Assembly (NCBI GenBank): GCA_016742275.1
Contig: JACVCD010000024.1
Location: forward strand, 1 to 64,000
Direction of reading: 5' to 3'
Length of the DNA: 64,000 nucleotides
Origin: Gemmatimonadaceae bacterium
GTDB lineage: Bacteria; Gemmatimonadota; Gemmatimonadetes; Gemmatimonadales; Gemmatimonadaceae
Below the pieces are notes generated by a model. The model saw nothing but the letters and a program-made list of their open reading frames with translations, ran no database searches and had not been told where the DNA came from. Positions 18,613-27,069 of the stretch are shown here, in pieces. Each line of letters opens with the position of its first letter. Within the stretch, counting starts at the first letter, position 1. The position numbers were made by a program, and so were the translations under genes.

Positions 18613-19373
18613 GCGACCTCGGCCGCCAGGCTCCGTTCGCGCCGGCGCACAATCAATTTGGAAAGCAGGATCGAGAATTCGTACAGTGCGTACAACGGCG
18701 CCGTGAGCAGCAGCAACGAGGTCGGATCACTGCCCGGCGTAATGATGGCCGCCGCAATGAGACAACCCACCGCCGCATGACGGCGGAACTTGGACAGAAA
18801 CTGCGGCTGAATAATGCCCAGCGCCGACAGCAGTGCGATGACCACGGGCAGTTCGAACACGGCTCCGAACGCCAGACACATGGCGATGACGAAGCCCATG
18901 TAGTCCTTCACCGTGGGCATGATTTCCACGACGTCACTCTGGAATGACGCAAAGAATGCCAGGGTCACTGGCACCACGTACTCGAATGCCAACGCCGCAC
19001 CGGCGAGGAACAGCAACGCAGCGCCCACCAGAGCGGGAATCACCACCTTCTTTTCGTGGCGATAGAGTGCTGGAGACAGAAAGCCCCAGATCTGCCACAC
19101 GATGACGGGCGACGCGGCGATAAGCCCGAGCGTGATGGCCGCATTCATCGCGATATCAAACAGATCCGCGGGGTGCGTGACGATCAGCTTCCCCTTGATG
19201 AATGGGCGAATCGGCTCCGACAGAATCGCCACGACATCGATCTGCTTCGAAAAGATCAGGAAGAACGATGTACCAATCCCGATGGCCAGTGCCAACGCGA
19301 CCTTGAACAGGCGCCAGCGCAACTCCTCGAGATGCTCGAGGAATGGCATCTCCCCCGGACTATGCGATGACAT
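18609..19373 (-). CDS. tatC: Twin-arginine translocase subunit TatC
   Basis: Six-helix inner-membrane receptor that recognises twin-arginine signal peptides. The 254-residue protein begins with the family signature (MPFLEHLEELRWRLFKVALA) and contains WGFLSPALYRHEKK, the conserved cytoplasmic loop, and FELPVVIALLSALGI with the membrane-buried Glu. The length is typical. It overlaps the lptD-like gene by four bases and follows cpoB by 33 bases, so it sits at the junction of the Tol-Pal and LptD groups. Its partner tatA is about 9 kb away. Confidence 0.96.
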   Translation of the reverse strand: MSSHSPGEMPFLEHLEELRWRLFKVALALAIGIGTSFFLIFSKQIDVVAILSEPIRPFIKGKLIVTHPADLFDIAMNAAITLGLIAASPVIVWQIWGFLSPALYRHEKKVVIPALVGAALLFLAGAALAFEYVVPVTLAFFASFQSDVVEIMPTVKDYMGFVIAMCLAFGAVFELPVVIALLSALGIIQPQFLSKFRRHAAVGCLIAAAIITPGSDPTSLLLLTAPLYALYEFSILLSKLIVRRRERSLAAEVA

Positions 19374-19406
19374 GGCGAACGAAAGCGGGAACGCGCATAC
19401 AGCAGG

Positions 19407-20333
19407 TCAGCGCAGGGTCTTGAGGGTATCAGCTGCGAGCTCGGCTTCATCGCTGCGCGGATAGCGCGCAATCACCTGCTCCAGTAACTGCTTGCCTTGC
19501 GTGTTGTTGCCCTGTTTGATGAGCAGCAACCCGCGCTTGTACAATGCCTTCGGTGCGAAGGCGTTGTTCGGATACGTACTCACTACGGCCGCAAACGCGG
19601 CATCGGCAGCCGGGAGATTGTTCTCCTTCGCCAGCGACTCACCAATCCAGTACTGCGATTCCGCGGAGTACTCGGAGTCGGGGAATCGGGTGAGCAGTTC
19701 CTGGAAGAGTGTGCGCGCAGTCGAACTGCTCCCGCGCCGCAACTGATCCATCCCGTTCACATAGAGCTGATTGGGTCCGGGCGCCGCACTCGCGGGTCCG
19801 GCCGCCGTGCCAGCCGCCGAGTCCGTTCTCGTTGAAGCAGGCGGCGTCGGCGGAGGATTGTTTCGTCCACCACTCGGTGTACCGCTGGGCGGCACCGTTG
19901 TCGGCGACGACACCGGCGGCACAGCAGCCGCGGCCTGGGCACGCTGTTCTTCGAGCTCGCTGCGCAGTCTCGAAATCGTAGCCTGACTTTGCCCGAGTAA
20001 CGTCTGTACCTGCAGCAACTGCTCACGCACGGCGCGCATTTCACCCTTCACATCGCCCTGAATGCCCACGGTCCGAGCACTCACCTTGGCGAGTGAATCA
20101 CTCGCGACCTGCAGTATGCGCTGCGTCTGTAGCAACGCTTCCTGATGCTCCACCTGCTTGCGCAGCAGTTCCGCACGCAGGGAGAGAATATCGTTTTGGA
20201 TGATGCGAACATCACCACGTGTGGCGAAGCAGCCCCCCGTGGCGACCAGCGCCACGAGGGGAATGAGCCGCCACACACGGCGGAAGGCATGGGGAAACCG
20301 CACCACGCGGTCACCGGGTGTGGCGAGCATCAT
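19407..20333 (-). CDS. cpoB: Tol-Pal system protein CpoB/YbgF (lipoprotein form)
   Basis: Coordinates Tol-Pal with cell-wall synthesis at the division site in the periplasm. The 308-residue protein has a basic N-terminus and a hydrophobic segment ending in a lipobox-like VATGGC (C35), then a coiled coil (about 45-135). A Pro/Ser/Thr linker (about 140-185) leads to C-terminal TPR repeats (about 190-308, e.g. RFPDSEYSAESQYWIGESL). Lipidation is predicted; the E. coli protein is instead soluble. The start shares a base with the pal stop (TGATG) and the gene is the last of the tol-pal series before tatC. Confidence 0.9.
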   Translation of the reverse strand: MMLATPGDRVVRFPHAFRRVWRLIPLVALVATGGCFATRGDVRIIQNDILSLRAELLRKQVEHQEALLQTQRILQVASDSLAKVSARTVGIQGDVKGEMRAVREQLLQVQTLLGQSQATISRLRSELEEQRAQAAAAVPPVSSPTTVPPSGTPSGGRNNPPPTPPASTRTDSAAGTAAGPASAAPGPNQLYVNGMDQLRRGSSSTARTLFQELLTRFPDSEYSAESQYWIGESLAKENNLPAADAAFAAVVSTYPNNAFAPKALYKRGLLLIKQGNNTQGKQLLEQVIARYPRSDEAELAADTLKTLR

Positions 20334-20893
20334 CAGTTGCCTGGCTTGAGGTTTTCACCACCGGCCGCGATCTCGAACTCATCGCGACGGTTCTTCGACC
20401 ACGCATCCTCGCCGCCGCCCTGGGCCGCGGGACGCTCACGACCGAACGACGCCGTTTCGATGCGCGAGGCATCGACACCACGATCGGTCAGGTAACGCTT
20501 GGCCGCTTCGGCACGACGACGACCAAGCGCGATGTTGTACTCGTCACTGCCACGTTCGTCGCAGTGGCCATTGACCTTGATACGAAGACCAGGGTTGGCG
20601 TTGAGGATGGCCAGCTTGGCATCGAGGGACGCCCGCGCGTCGTCGCGAAGCTCGTCGGCGTCATACTCGAAGTAGATCGTTTCGAGGAGACGCAAACGGG
20701 CAGCGGCCACCTTCTCGTTGTATGCGGCCATCGTGTCGACAGGAGCCGGCGCCGGCGTATTGCGTACCGGAGCAGATTCCGTTGGCGTCGGAGTAGGTGC
20801 AGGAGCCGGAGCCGGCGCCGGTTTCTTTTTGCATGCACCCAGCACGAGCGACGAAGACACAAGGACGAACATCAGACGAGAAGTACGGATCAT
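20333..20893 (-). CDS. pal: Peptidoglycan-associated lipoprotein Pal (OmpA-like)
   Basis: Outer-membrane lipoprotein that binds peptidoglycan and interacts with TolB. The 186-residue protein has a signal peptide with lipobox LGAC (C21), a repeat of Lys-Pro/Ala-Pro dipeptides (KKKPAPAPAPAPTPTPTE) and an OmpA domain (about 70-180). NGHCDERGSDEYNIALGRRR carries the conserved diaminopimelate-binding Asp and Arg. Slightly longer than typical owing to the Pro-rich linker. It overlaps cpoB and follows tolB by 30 bases. Confidence 0.96.
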   Translation of the reverse strand: MIRTSRLMFVLVSSSLVLGACKKKPAPAPAPAPTPTPTESAPVRNTPAPAPVDTMAAYNEKVAAARLRLLETIYFEYDADELRDDARASLDAKLAILNANPGLRIKVNGHCDERGSDEYNIALGRRRAEAAKRYLTDRGVDASRIETASFGRERPAAQGGGEDAWSKNRRDEFEIAAGGENLKPGN

Positions 20894-20923
20894 CTCGAAA
20901 ACTCCGGTAAAAAGGTGGAGGGG

Positions 20924-22225
20924 CTACTGCGTGAGCAAACGCGGCGACCAAGCCGACAGACGCGCTTCCTGCGCACCGAAGGTCAGTTGCCGTGCCCGCC
21001 CGGTTTCTGCGTCGACCACCCACAGTTGGCGCATGCCACTGCGGTTGGACGTGAGAACCAGATGCCGTGAATCAGGTGCCCACGAGGGATCGTCATTACG
21101 TCCGTCGTTGGTCACACTGCGCACCGCCTGGTCCCGCAGGTTGATGGTCATGATCTGAAAGGTGCCGCCGTTGCGCGACTGAAACGCCACCAGCCGTCCA
21201 TCAGGCGACCAGTCGGGACCGGCCCGGTAATCGCGATCACCAAACGCGGCCGCCGTGAGCAACTCGGCGTTCGTTCCATCCAGATCAGAAATATACACCT
21301 CTGGATGCCCCGAACGGTCACTCATGAATGCCACACGCTGCCCATCAGGGCTGAATGTGGGCTGCGTGCTGGCCCGTCCGCGGCCAACCGTGATGCGCCG
21401 CGACGCACCACCATCGATGGGCTGCGCGTAAAGATCGGTGCCGACATCGGTCCCGCGGGCGTACACGATGGTGCGACCATCCGGCGAAACCACCGGCGTG
21501 GTGTGTTCAACACGCGCTTCGCTCACCAGCGTGCGCTGCGCCCCACTCACCAGATCCTTGAACATGATGGGGTTGCGGCTGCCGTCGAGCACGGCATACA
21601 CGATACCGCGCCCACTGGGCAGCCACTGCGGGGACATGCCGCTCGGCGTGGCCGCCGTGAGATTGGCGCCGTCGCTGTCCACGGTCCAGATGCGTCCACC
21701 ACGAGTAAACGCGATGCGTGACTGGGCAATGCCGCGCTGTCCCGTCACCCACTCCTCGATGCCATCAGACACACCGTGCACGGCCATGCGCCACGCTGGC
21801 GACTGCGCTGGAGCGGGAAGCGGGAAGTCCTTGGTATTACGAACCTTCTTGAGTCCCACATCATGCAGCGCCACGCGCAGCCATCCCGTCGGCAACACGG
21901 AGGCCTGCACGATCCCATCCACCCCAAGCTTGGTGAAGAGGGCGTAGTTGGGCGCACCGGGCGTATCCGGCGCGCTCGTGGAACTCACCACATTGAAGCG
22001 ATCACTGAAATCGAGATCGCGCGACAGCATGCGCGTGAGCGTATCGCCGGTTGCGCCGGCAATCGGCAGCACGATCACGGACGTCTTGGCTCCTTCGCGA
22101 TACTGAATGCCGAGGCTGACACCACGGTCCTGCGCTGCCAACGGGCGTGCCACACCCAGCGCGACCAGCGCCCCCACCATCAGACCGACCGAAGAAACCC
22201 GCACACGCACGAGAGCTGAAGTCAC
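20924..22225 (-). CDS. tolB: Tol-Pal system beta-propeller protein TolB
   Basis: Periplasmic propeller that binds Pal and TolA and helps constrict the outer membrane. From the GTG at 22225 the protein is 433 residues. It has a signal peptide (about 1-32, ending RPLAAQ), an N-terminal TolB alpha/beta domain (about 35-170) and a C-terminal propeller with repeats such as SPDGRTIVYARGTD, SPDGQRVAFMSDRSG and SPDGRLVAFQSRNGG. GTG 22225 was preferred because the frame upstream lacks a signal-like sequence and would encode an untypical 51-residue extension. It lies 92 bases after the TonB/TolA-like gene. Confidence 0.93.
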   Translation of the reverse strand: MTSALVRVRVSSVGLMVGALVALGVARPLAAQDRGVSLGIQYREGAKTSVIVLPIAGATGDTLTRMLSRDLDFSDRFNVVSSTSAPDTPGAPNYALFTKLGVDGIVQASVLPTGWLRVALHDVGLKKVRNTKDFPLPAPAQSPAWRMAVHGVSDGIEEWVTGQRGIAQSRIAFTRGGRIWTVDSDGANLTAATPSGMSPQWLPSGRGIVYAVLDGSRNPIMFKDLVSGAQRTLVSEARVEHTTPVVSPDGRTIVYARGTDVGTDLYAQPIDGGASRRITVGRGRASTQPTFSPDGQRVAFMSDRSGHPEVYISDLDGTNAELLTAAAFGDRDYRAGPDWSPDGRLVAFQSRNGGTFQIMTINLRDQAVRSVTNDGRNDDPSWAPDSRHLVLTSNRSGMRQLWVVDAETGRARQLTFGAQEARLSAWSPRLLTQ

Positions 22226-22317
22226 GAAAAAAACGTCAAAGGTTAATGGCCGATGAATGATCGGTGAATGATCAACGCGAACGCCGACCAAACGCACAAA
22301 TACGCCACCGAACCACC

Positions 22318-23067
22318 CTACTGTGGACGGAGCGCGTAGTCGAATGTGAAGTACACCACCAGCACATCGTCGGACCAACCACTCGGCAGTGGACCAAAGC
22401 TGCGGGAGAGTCCCACCGCCTCAATGGCGCCCATGCCATCGAGATCGTACAGCCGATCACCGGAAGCCTTTACGACTTCGATACCCGCCACGGACCCGTC
22501 ACGGCGAATCATGAACTTGATCTCCGTGATCAGAGCGGCCGAAACCCTACGGGGATTCCAGTTGAGCGAGAGCTGTCGAATGATGTTGTTCAGGTACCCA
22601 GGAAACGGGAACTCGATCCCGTCGGTGCGGAGGTTCACAACATCCGCGCCCTTGGTACCCGTGGCACCGGCACCAGCCTTTGGTGCACTGGTGGTCTTGC
22701 TGGTTTCGGTGGCGCTCTTGGCACCACCCTTTCGTGTACGATCCGTCGAAGGCGTGGCCTTTGGCGACGGCACGACCTTCTTGGTCGTGGTCGTCTTGGG
22801 CGCCACTTTCTCCTCAGGCACACGCTCGGCGCCTGCCACATCACGCCCGGTCGTGGCCGGCGTAGCCGTAGGTGTTTCGACACCCGCCTGACGCAGCCCC
22901 GCGCGTCCCATGAGCTCAACGCGATAGATCGGCGGACGCGGCGGTTCCGTCTTACCGGCCATCCACCACGCGACACCTGCGAGCGCAACATGCACGGCCA
23001 ACGACCCCATGAAGCCGCTACGCAGCCAGGTGGGGTGTGAACCTGTAAGTGTTGCGCCGCGAGCCAT
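22318..23067 (-). CDS. TonB/TolA-family energy transducer
   Basis: Transmits the proton-motive-force energy of TolQ-TolR across the periplasm. The 249-residue protein has one N-terminal membrane helix (about 19-37, GFMGSLAVHVALAGVAWWMAG), a Lys/Thr/Pro-rich periplasmic stalk (about 65-140) and a C-terminal TonB/TolA-like domain (about 150-249, LSLNWNPRRVSAALITEIKF). The operon position between tolR and tolB makes it functionally TolA, but the C-terminal domain looks TonB-like, so no symbol is given. The start overlaps the tolR stop (TGATG). Confidence 0.85.
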   Translation of the reverse strand: MARGATLTGSHPTWLRSGFMGSLAVHVALAGVAWWMAGKTEPPRPPIYRVELMGRAGLRQAGVETPTATPATTGRDVAGAERVPEEKVAPKTTTTKKVVPSPKATPSTDRTRKGGAKSATETSKTTSAPKAGAGATGTKGADVVNLRTDGIEFPFPGYLNNIIRQLSLNWNPRRVSAALITEIKFMIRRDGSVAGIEVVKASGDRLYDLDGMGAIEAVGLSRSFGPLPSGWSDDVLVVYFTFDYALRPQ

Positions 23068-23480
23068 CAGCGCGCGTCCTCAGGCTCGGCGACCAGACCG
23101 ATATCGCTGATCCCACGGGCACGCATGGCAGCCAGTACACGAACGACCTGACCATAGTCCACGCGCTGGTCTGCACTGACAAACACACCGCCGCCGCCCT
23201 TGCGATCAGACAGCGCCTTGATGCTGCCTTCGAACTCGGCAAAGGTCAGCGGTGTCTTGTCGACGAAGATCCGGCCGTTGCGATCCACGGTAACAACAAG
23301 CCCGTTCTTGGGCTCGAGCGGCTGCACCTGTGCGGTAGGCAACGAAATGTCGACACCGCCCTGCATCATGGGGGCCGTGATCATGAAGATGATCATGAGC
23401 AGCATCATGACGTCGATCAGCGAGACCACATTGATCTCGGCATTGACGCCCATGCGCTCCCCGCGACGACCGCGCCGCAC
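23067..23480 (-). CDS. tolR: Biopolymer transport protein TolR/ExbD
   Basis: Inner-membrane proton-channel partner of TolQ. The 137-residue protein has a basic N-terminus, the signature AEINVVSLIDVMMLLMIIFM with the essential membrane Asp (D23) and a periplasmic ExbD domain. Start: GTG at 23480, one base after the tolQ TAA; an ATG nine codons later is an alternative. Context (tolQ upstream, TolA/TonB-like, tolB and pal downstream) favours TolR over ExbD. Confidence 0.93.
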   Translation of the reverse strand: MRRGRRGERMGVNAEINVVSLIDVMMLLMIIFMITAPMMQGGVDISLPTAQVQPLEPKNGLVVTVDRNGRIFVDKTPLTFAEFEGSIKALSDRKGGGGVFVSADQRVDYGQVVRVLAAMRARGISDIGLVAEPEDAR

Positions 23481-23481
23481 G

Positions 23482-24231
23482 TTAGATCCGCCCCTCGCGC
23501 ACCATCAGCGCGATGAGTTCGGAGCCAAATCCTTCGAGCTGATTGTCGAAGCGATTGAGACGCGCGGCATACACGTTGTAGGCAAACGCCGCGGGAATGG
23601 CGACCGCCAGTGCTGCGGCGGTCGCAATGAGCGCCGTGGCAATACCCGGTGCCACCGCGCCAATGTTGCCCGAGCCCTTGGTGGCGATGCCTTCGAATGC
23701 TTCGATGACACCGAGCACGGTGCCGAACAGTCCGATGAGCGGGCTCACACTGCCCACCGTGGCCAGCCACGGAATGAAGCGACCGAGTTCTTCGCGTTCC
23801 TTACCTGACTGTGAGTCAAGCACGAGGCGAAGCGCTTCCACCTGCGACCCACTCAGTCGCGCCGTGCGATCAGAGGTGGCGCCCATGGCGGGCTTCGTGT
23901 CATGCAGGAACTGCACGGCACGTGAGAACACCGAGGTGAAAGCACTGGGCTTGGTGCGCTGCGCGAGCAGCATGGCTTCATCGATGCTGCGTGCGCGTTC
24001 GAACTCACGCACAAAGCTCGCACCATTCTTTTCAGCCGTACTAAACGCCCGCCACTTGGCGAACATGATGCTCCACGACAACAGCGACAGCACCGCCAGC
24101 AGAATCAGAACGGCCTTGGTGACGGGATCACTCGTGAGAATGAGCCCGAAGATGGACCGCGACGCGACCGCATCTCCGCCCTGCGTGGACAGCTGCAGCA
24201 GCCAGAGTGGTCCAAACGCAATCACACTCAC
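23482..24231 (-). CDS. tolQ: Biopolymer transport protein TolQ/ExbB (MotA/TolQ/ExbB family)
   Basis: Three-helix inner-membrane proton channel that energises Tol-Pal. The 249-residue protein has a first membrane helix at about 38-58 (KAVLILLAVLSLLSWSIMFA), a cytoplasmic loop and the conserved MotA/ExbB domain (WLATVGSVSPLIGLFGTVLG and APGIATALIATAAALAVAIPA). Start: GTG at 24231, in a four-base GTGA overlap with the preceding epimerase gene. It is the first tol gene, yet coupled to a sugar epimerase rather than to a ybgC-type thioesterase as in many Proteobacteria. Confidence 0.94.
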   Translation of the reverse strand: MSVIAFGPLWLLQLSTQGGDAVASRSIFGLILTSDPVTKAVLILLAVLSLLSWSIMFAKWRAFSTAEKNGASFVREFERARSIDEAMLLAQRTKPSAFTSVFSRAVQFLHDTKPAMGATSDRTARLSGSQVEALRLVLDSQSGKEREELGRFIPWLATVGSVSPLIGLFGTVLGVIEAFEGIATKGSGNIGAVAPGIATALIATAAALAVAIPAAFAYNVYAARLNRFDNQLEGFGSELIALMVREGRI

Positions 24232-25193
24232 GCGTTCACCCGGGCGCGGCGCACCGCGAAGAACTCGTAGGTACGCTTGAGACCATCCGCGAGCGACACC
24301 GTCGGCTGCCACGCAAGAACTTCGCGCGCCTTGGCCGTGTTGAGCGCCGAACGCGCCAGCTCACCAGCGCGTGCCGGTGCATAGTCGATCGGCGCTGTCG
24401 CGCCTGAAACGTCTCGCAGAGTTTCTGCCAATGTGTTCACCGACGTTTCGATTCCTGTTCCGATGTTGAATGCGCGGGCATCGAGACGTCCACGCGGTGG
24501 CAGGTCACGCGTGGCTGCCGCAAAGTTGGCACCGGCCACGTCACCCGCATACACGTAATCACGTGTCTGCCTGCCGTCGCCGAACACCGTGAGTGCCCGA
24601 CCATCGAGCACGCGATTGCAGAAGATGGCCACGACACCGGCCTCACCGTGCGGGTCCTGACGCGGACCGTACACGTTGCCGTAGCGCAGAGCCACCGTAT
24701 CGAGGCCATGCACACGACCGTAGTACGCGAGGTAGTACTCCACCGACAACTTGGCGATCCCATACGGTGCTTCAGGGTCCTTCGACAACGTCTCCGCACT
24801 CGGCGGCGGATCGAAATCCCCGTAGAGCGCTCCACCTGTGGACGAGAAAATAGTGCGCGTGACGTGTCCGCTCGCCTTCACCGCTTCCATCAGGTTGAGC
24901 GTGCCGAGGATGTTGCGCGTGGCGTCGTATACGGGATCGAGCACACTGCGGCGCACATCGATCTGCGCGGCAAGATGGCACATCACATCGAACTTGCCAT
25001 CGCGTACGAGAGCAGCAGCTTCGGGCGTGGTGATGTCGCCGCGAACAAAGCGCGCAGCGGCGGGAATGTTTTCTTCACGACCACTCGAGAGATCATCGAG
25101 GATGGTGACGTCCCAGCCTTCTGCCACGAATCTGTCCGCCACATGCGAGCCGATGAAGCCGGCGCCGCCCGTCACCAGTACCCTGTTCGCCAT
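24228..25193 (-). CDS. NAD-dependent nucleotide-sugar epimerase (GalE-like, extended SDR)
   Basis: Probably interconverts UDP-glucose/galactose or the N-acetyl forms for surface glycan synthesis. The 321-residue protein has the Rossmann motif VTGGAGFIGSH (about 8-18), catalytic YGIAK (Tyr and Lys) and FSSTGGALYGD. FGDGRQTRDYVYAGDVA is characteristic of epimerase/dehydratases. ATG 25193 was chosen for its fit to the family N-terminus (MANRVLVTGGAG) and the preceding GAGGGG ribosome-binding site. It is coupled to tolQ by GTGA. The exact sugar cannot be deduced. Confidence 0.88.
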   Translation of the reverse strand: MANRVLVTGGAGFIGSHVADRFVAEGWDVTILDDLSSGREENIPAAARFVRGDITTPEAAALVRDGKFDVMCHLAAQIDVRRSVLDPVYDATRNILGTLNLMEAVKASGHVTRTIFSSTGGALYGDFDPPPSAETLSKDPEAPYGIAKLSVEYYLAYYGRVHGLDTVALRYGNVYGPRQDPHGEAGVVAIFCNRVLDGRALTVFGDGRQTRDYVYAGDVAGANFAAATRDLPPRGRLDARAFNIGTGIETSVNTLAETLRDVSGATAPIDYAPARAGELARSALNTAKAREVLAWQPTVSLADGLKRTYEFFAVRRARVNA

Positions 25194-25243
25194 GCCGTTG
25201 CGCCCCTCGAAGTCAATGGTGGATGGAATGCCACAATGTAAAC

Positions 25244-25306
25244 GCGCGCCGGGCCCCACGGGGCACCCGGCGCGCACAAGATTTGTGACAGGGCTCCCCG
25301 GAGCCC
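25244..25306. terminator. Two GC-rich hairpins after the LysM gene (candidate terminator or transcript end structure)
   Basis: A 10-bp perfect stem (25244-25253 with 25266-25275) and a second stem-loop (25291-25297 with 25300-25306) lie between the LysM gene stop at 25316 and the epimerase start at 25193. On the minus strand the larger hairpin is followed by GTTTACATT rather than a clean U run, so intrinsic termination is plausible but unproven. Confidence 0.5.
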
Positions 25307-25315
25307 AGAGGGAAC

Positions 25316-26899
25316 CTAGGGGGCCTTCGCGAAACGGCGGGCGGTCATGCCGATGGCGATGTCCCGGCTGTTCTGGGACACGATAACGGCAGCGCTGGTC
25401 CCCGGCTCCACTCGCACCACACGGGCCGTGGCGGCCACGATTTCGGTACCGCCCTTGGGGGCCGGTGCGTAAAGCGCGATTTCATCCCCAGCCTTGAGTC
25501 CCTGCGTGGAACCAGCACTCAGGATGAGATAGCTCGACAGCGTCGGCAGCAGTTCATGCGAATCGAGCCACTGAACGGTGGTCGACACATCGGGCGCTGA
25601 CAGTCGTTCGGTGCGCGTGCGAGGAGCGGCGTTGCCGCTTGCCGCCACCAGACGCTGCCCCTGCTCGACCCGACCCGACTGACGGATCACTTCGGCCACA
25701 ACCACATTGCCGCCTTCGGCGCGCACCACCTGCAGTACAGCCGTTGGTACGGCGATGGCCTCGGTCTTAGAGCCGCGCGCCGGCGGCTGCGTGACATAGG
25801 AGATGAGGCGGTCACCCACCTGATACGTAGTGCCTGCCGGACCACGAACCTCCACTTCGTCCGTCTTGATGGCCCGCTGCGGATAGGTCGCATCACGCAC
25901 GACCGACGCACCATGCCGACGCACGATCTCACCCGAGGCGCGCTGATTGGCATCGGTGATGACAAACGGCGCGGCATCGAATTCAGCCTGCCGCAGTGTC
26001 GGCACATTCGGACGAAGCGCGGCCTGTGTCCGACGCTCGGCCTCGGCCGCATCCGGCAGATCGCGATGGAAGATGGTCTGGACTTCGCTGCCCTTGCGCG
26101 AAGCGGCCTGCACGGACTGATCGACCAGCCCGATACGCGTGGCACCGCGCTCGCCCAGCATGGTGCCAACCTGCGGCGTCAGATTCGCGCGCCCGGTATC
26201 GGCGGCGCGAGCTGAGGCGGTGGCCGATGTGGATGCGGAAGCCGACGTCGAGGCCGATGCGGCCGCACGGTTGGCCGGCGCCGCTGCCTGTGCGCCAGTG
26301 GCGTTGCCCTTGCCAGCCGTCTGCGAAGCAAGCGAACCGCCAGTGGGCTTGGTGGTGCGGGCCGACTTTGCCGCCGGCGCAGGCGTGGGAAGTGTCCCCT
26401 CACCGGCCTTAGCCAGTGCCGCGCGCGGCACCGTGCTATCGGCCGGAGCAGCGGCCGTTGCCGCAGCCTTGGCGCCAGAAGCCACTCGGCGGGTCGGCAC
26501 CGTGAGCTTCATGCCCACACGAAGCGGCGACCCATCAGTACCGATGCCATTGCGCTTGGCCAGATCCTGCCACTTGTGGCCATCACCGTAGTACCGCGAA
26601 GCCAGGCCCCACAGAGTCTCGCCGGCCTTCACCACATGCGTGGTAGTGCCAGCGGCCTGCGCGGAAGCCTGAACAGCGGCCTGCGCTGCAGGGGCGGCCT
26701 CCTGCTTGGGAGCCTCCTTGGCAGCCTCCTGACCGTGCACGACACGCGGACGCCAGACCATGAGCAAAGCCATGGTCGCAACCAGCGCCATCAACAGGCG
26801 ATAGAGCAGCGACGCGGCCTGACCGGCCGGCAAAACGGACGTCGACTGCGCTCGGCGTTCAGCGCGCATCGCAAAGCCTCTACGAAGTAAGGAAGTCAT
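25316..26899 (-). CDS. LysM-domain protein with N-terminal membrane segment
   Basis: This 527-residue envelope protein has a membrane helix at about 30-48 and an Ala/Gln/Glu-rich linker. A single LysM peptidoglycan-binding domain follows (about 87-135, HVVKAGETLWGLASRYYGDGHKW). A long Ala/Ser/Thr-rich linker precedes a C-terminal region (about 290-527) rich in valine strands (GDRLISYVTQPP, GDEIALYAPAPKGG) that may form small beta domains. It is likely a periplasmic cell-wall-binding protein. Its TM-LysM-linker layout is FimV-like in outline, but the FimV C-terminal motif was not recognised. It precedes the epimerase-tolQ run. Confidence 0.82.
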   Translation of the reverse strand: MTSLLRRGFAMRAERRAQSTSVLPAGQAASLLYRLLMALVATMALLMVWRPRVVHGQEAAKEAPKQEAAPAAQAAVQASAQAAGTTTHVVKAGETLWGLASRYYGDGHKWQDLAKRNGIGTDGSPLRVGMKLTVPTRRVASGAKAAATAAAPADSTVPRAALAKAGEGTLPTPAPAAKSARTTKPTGGSLASQTAGKGNATGAQAAAPANRAAASASTSASASTSATASARAADTGRANLTPQVGTMLGERGATRIGLVDQSVQAASRKGSEVQTIFHRDLPDAAEAERRTQAALRPNVPTLRQAEFDAAPFVITDANQRASGEIVRRHGASVVRDATYPQRAIKTDEVEVRGPAGTTYQVGDRLISYVTQPPARGSKTEAIAVPTAVLQVVRAEGGNVVVAEVIRQSGRVEQGQRLVAASGNAAPRTRTERLSAPDVSTTVQWLDSHELLPTLSSYLILSAGSTQGLKAGDEIALYAPAPKGGTEIVAATARVVRVEPGTSAAVIVSQNSRDIAIGMTARRFAKAP

Positions 26900-26940
26900 G
26901 CTGCACCCCCCTCGTCGATCGGGTGATCGTCCGGGTGCAG

Positions 26941-26966
26941 GCCCCCGCGCACTTGGGCGCGAGGGC
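26941..26966. terminator. GC-rich imperfect hairpin downstream of ssb
   Basis: A 10-base stem with one wobble (26941-26950 with 26957-26966) and a 6-base loop lies between the ssb stop (27070) and the LysM start (26899). It is not followed by a U tract, so it may be an attenuator or a weak terminator. The rest of 26900-27069 shows no gene. Confidence 0.35.
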
Positions 26967-27069
26967 TCACACCGGAGACGCCTGCCTCGAAGTCACGTAA
27001 CGTGCATTCCCATTACATCGGCGGCGAAAACCGTCACGCCAAGCCGAAGGTGCTACGAGTCTGCGAAAA

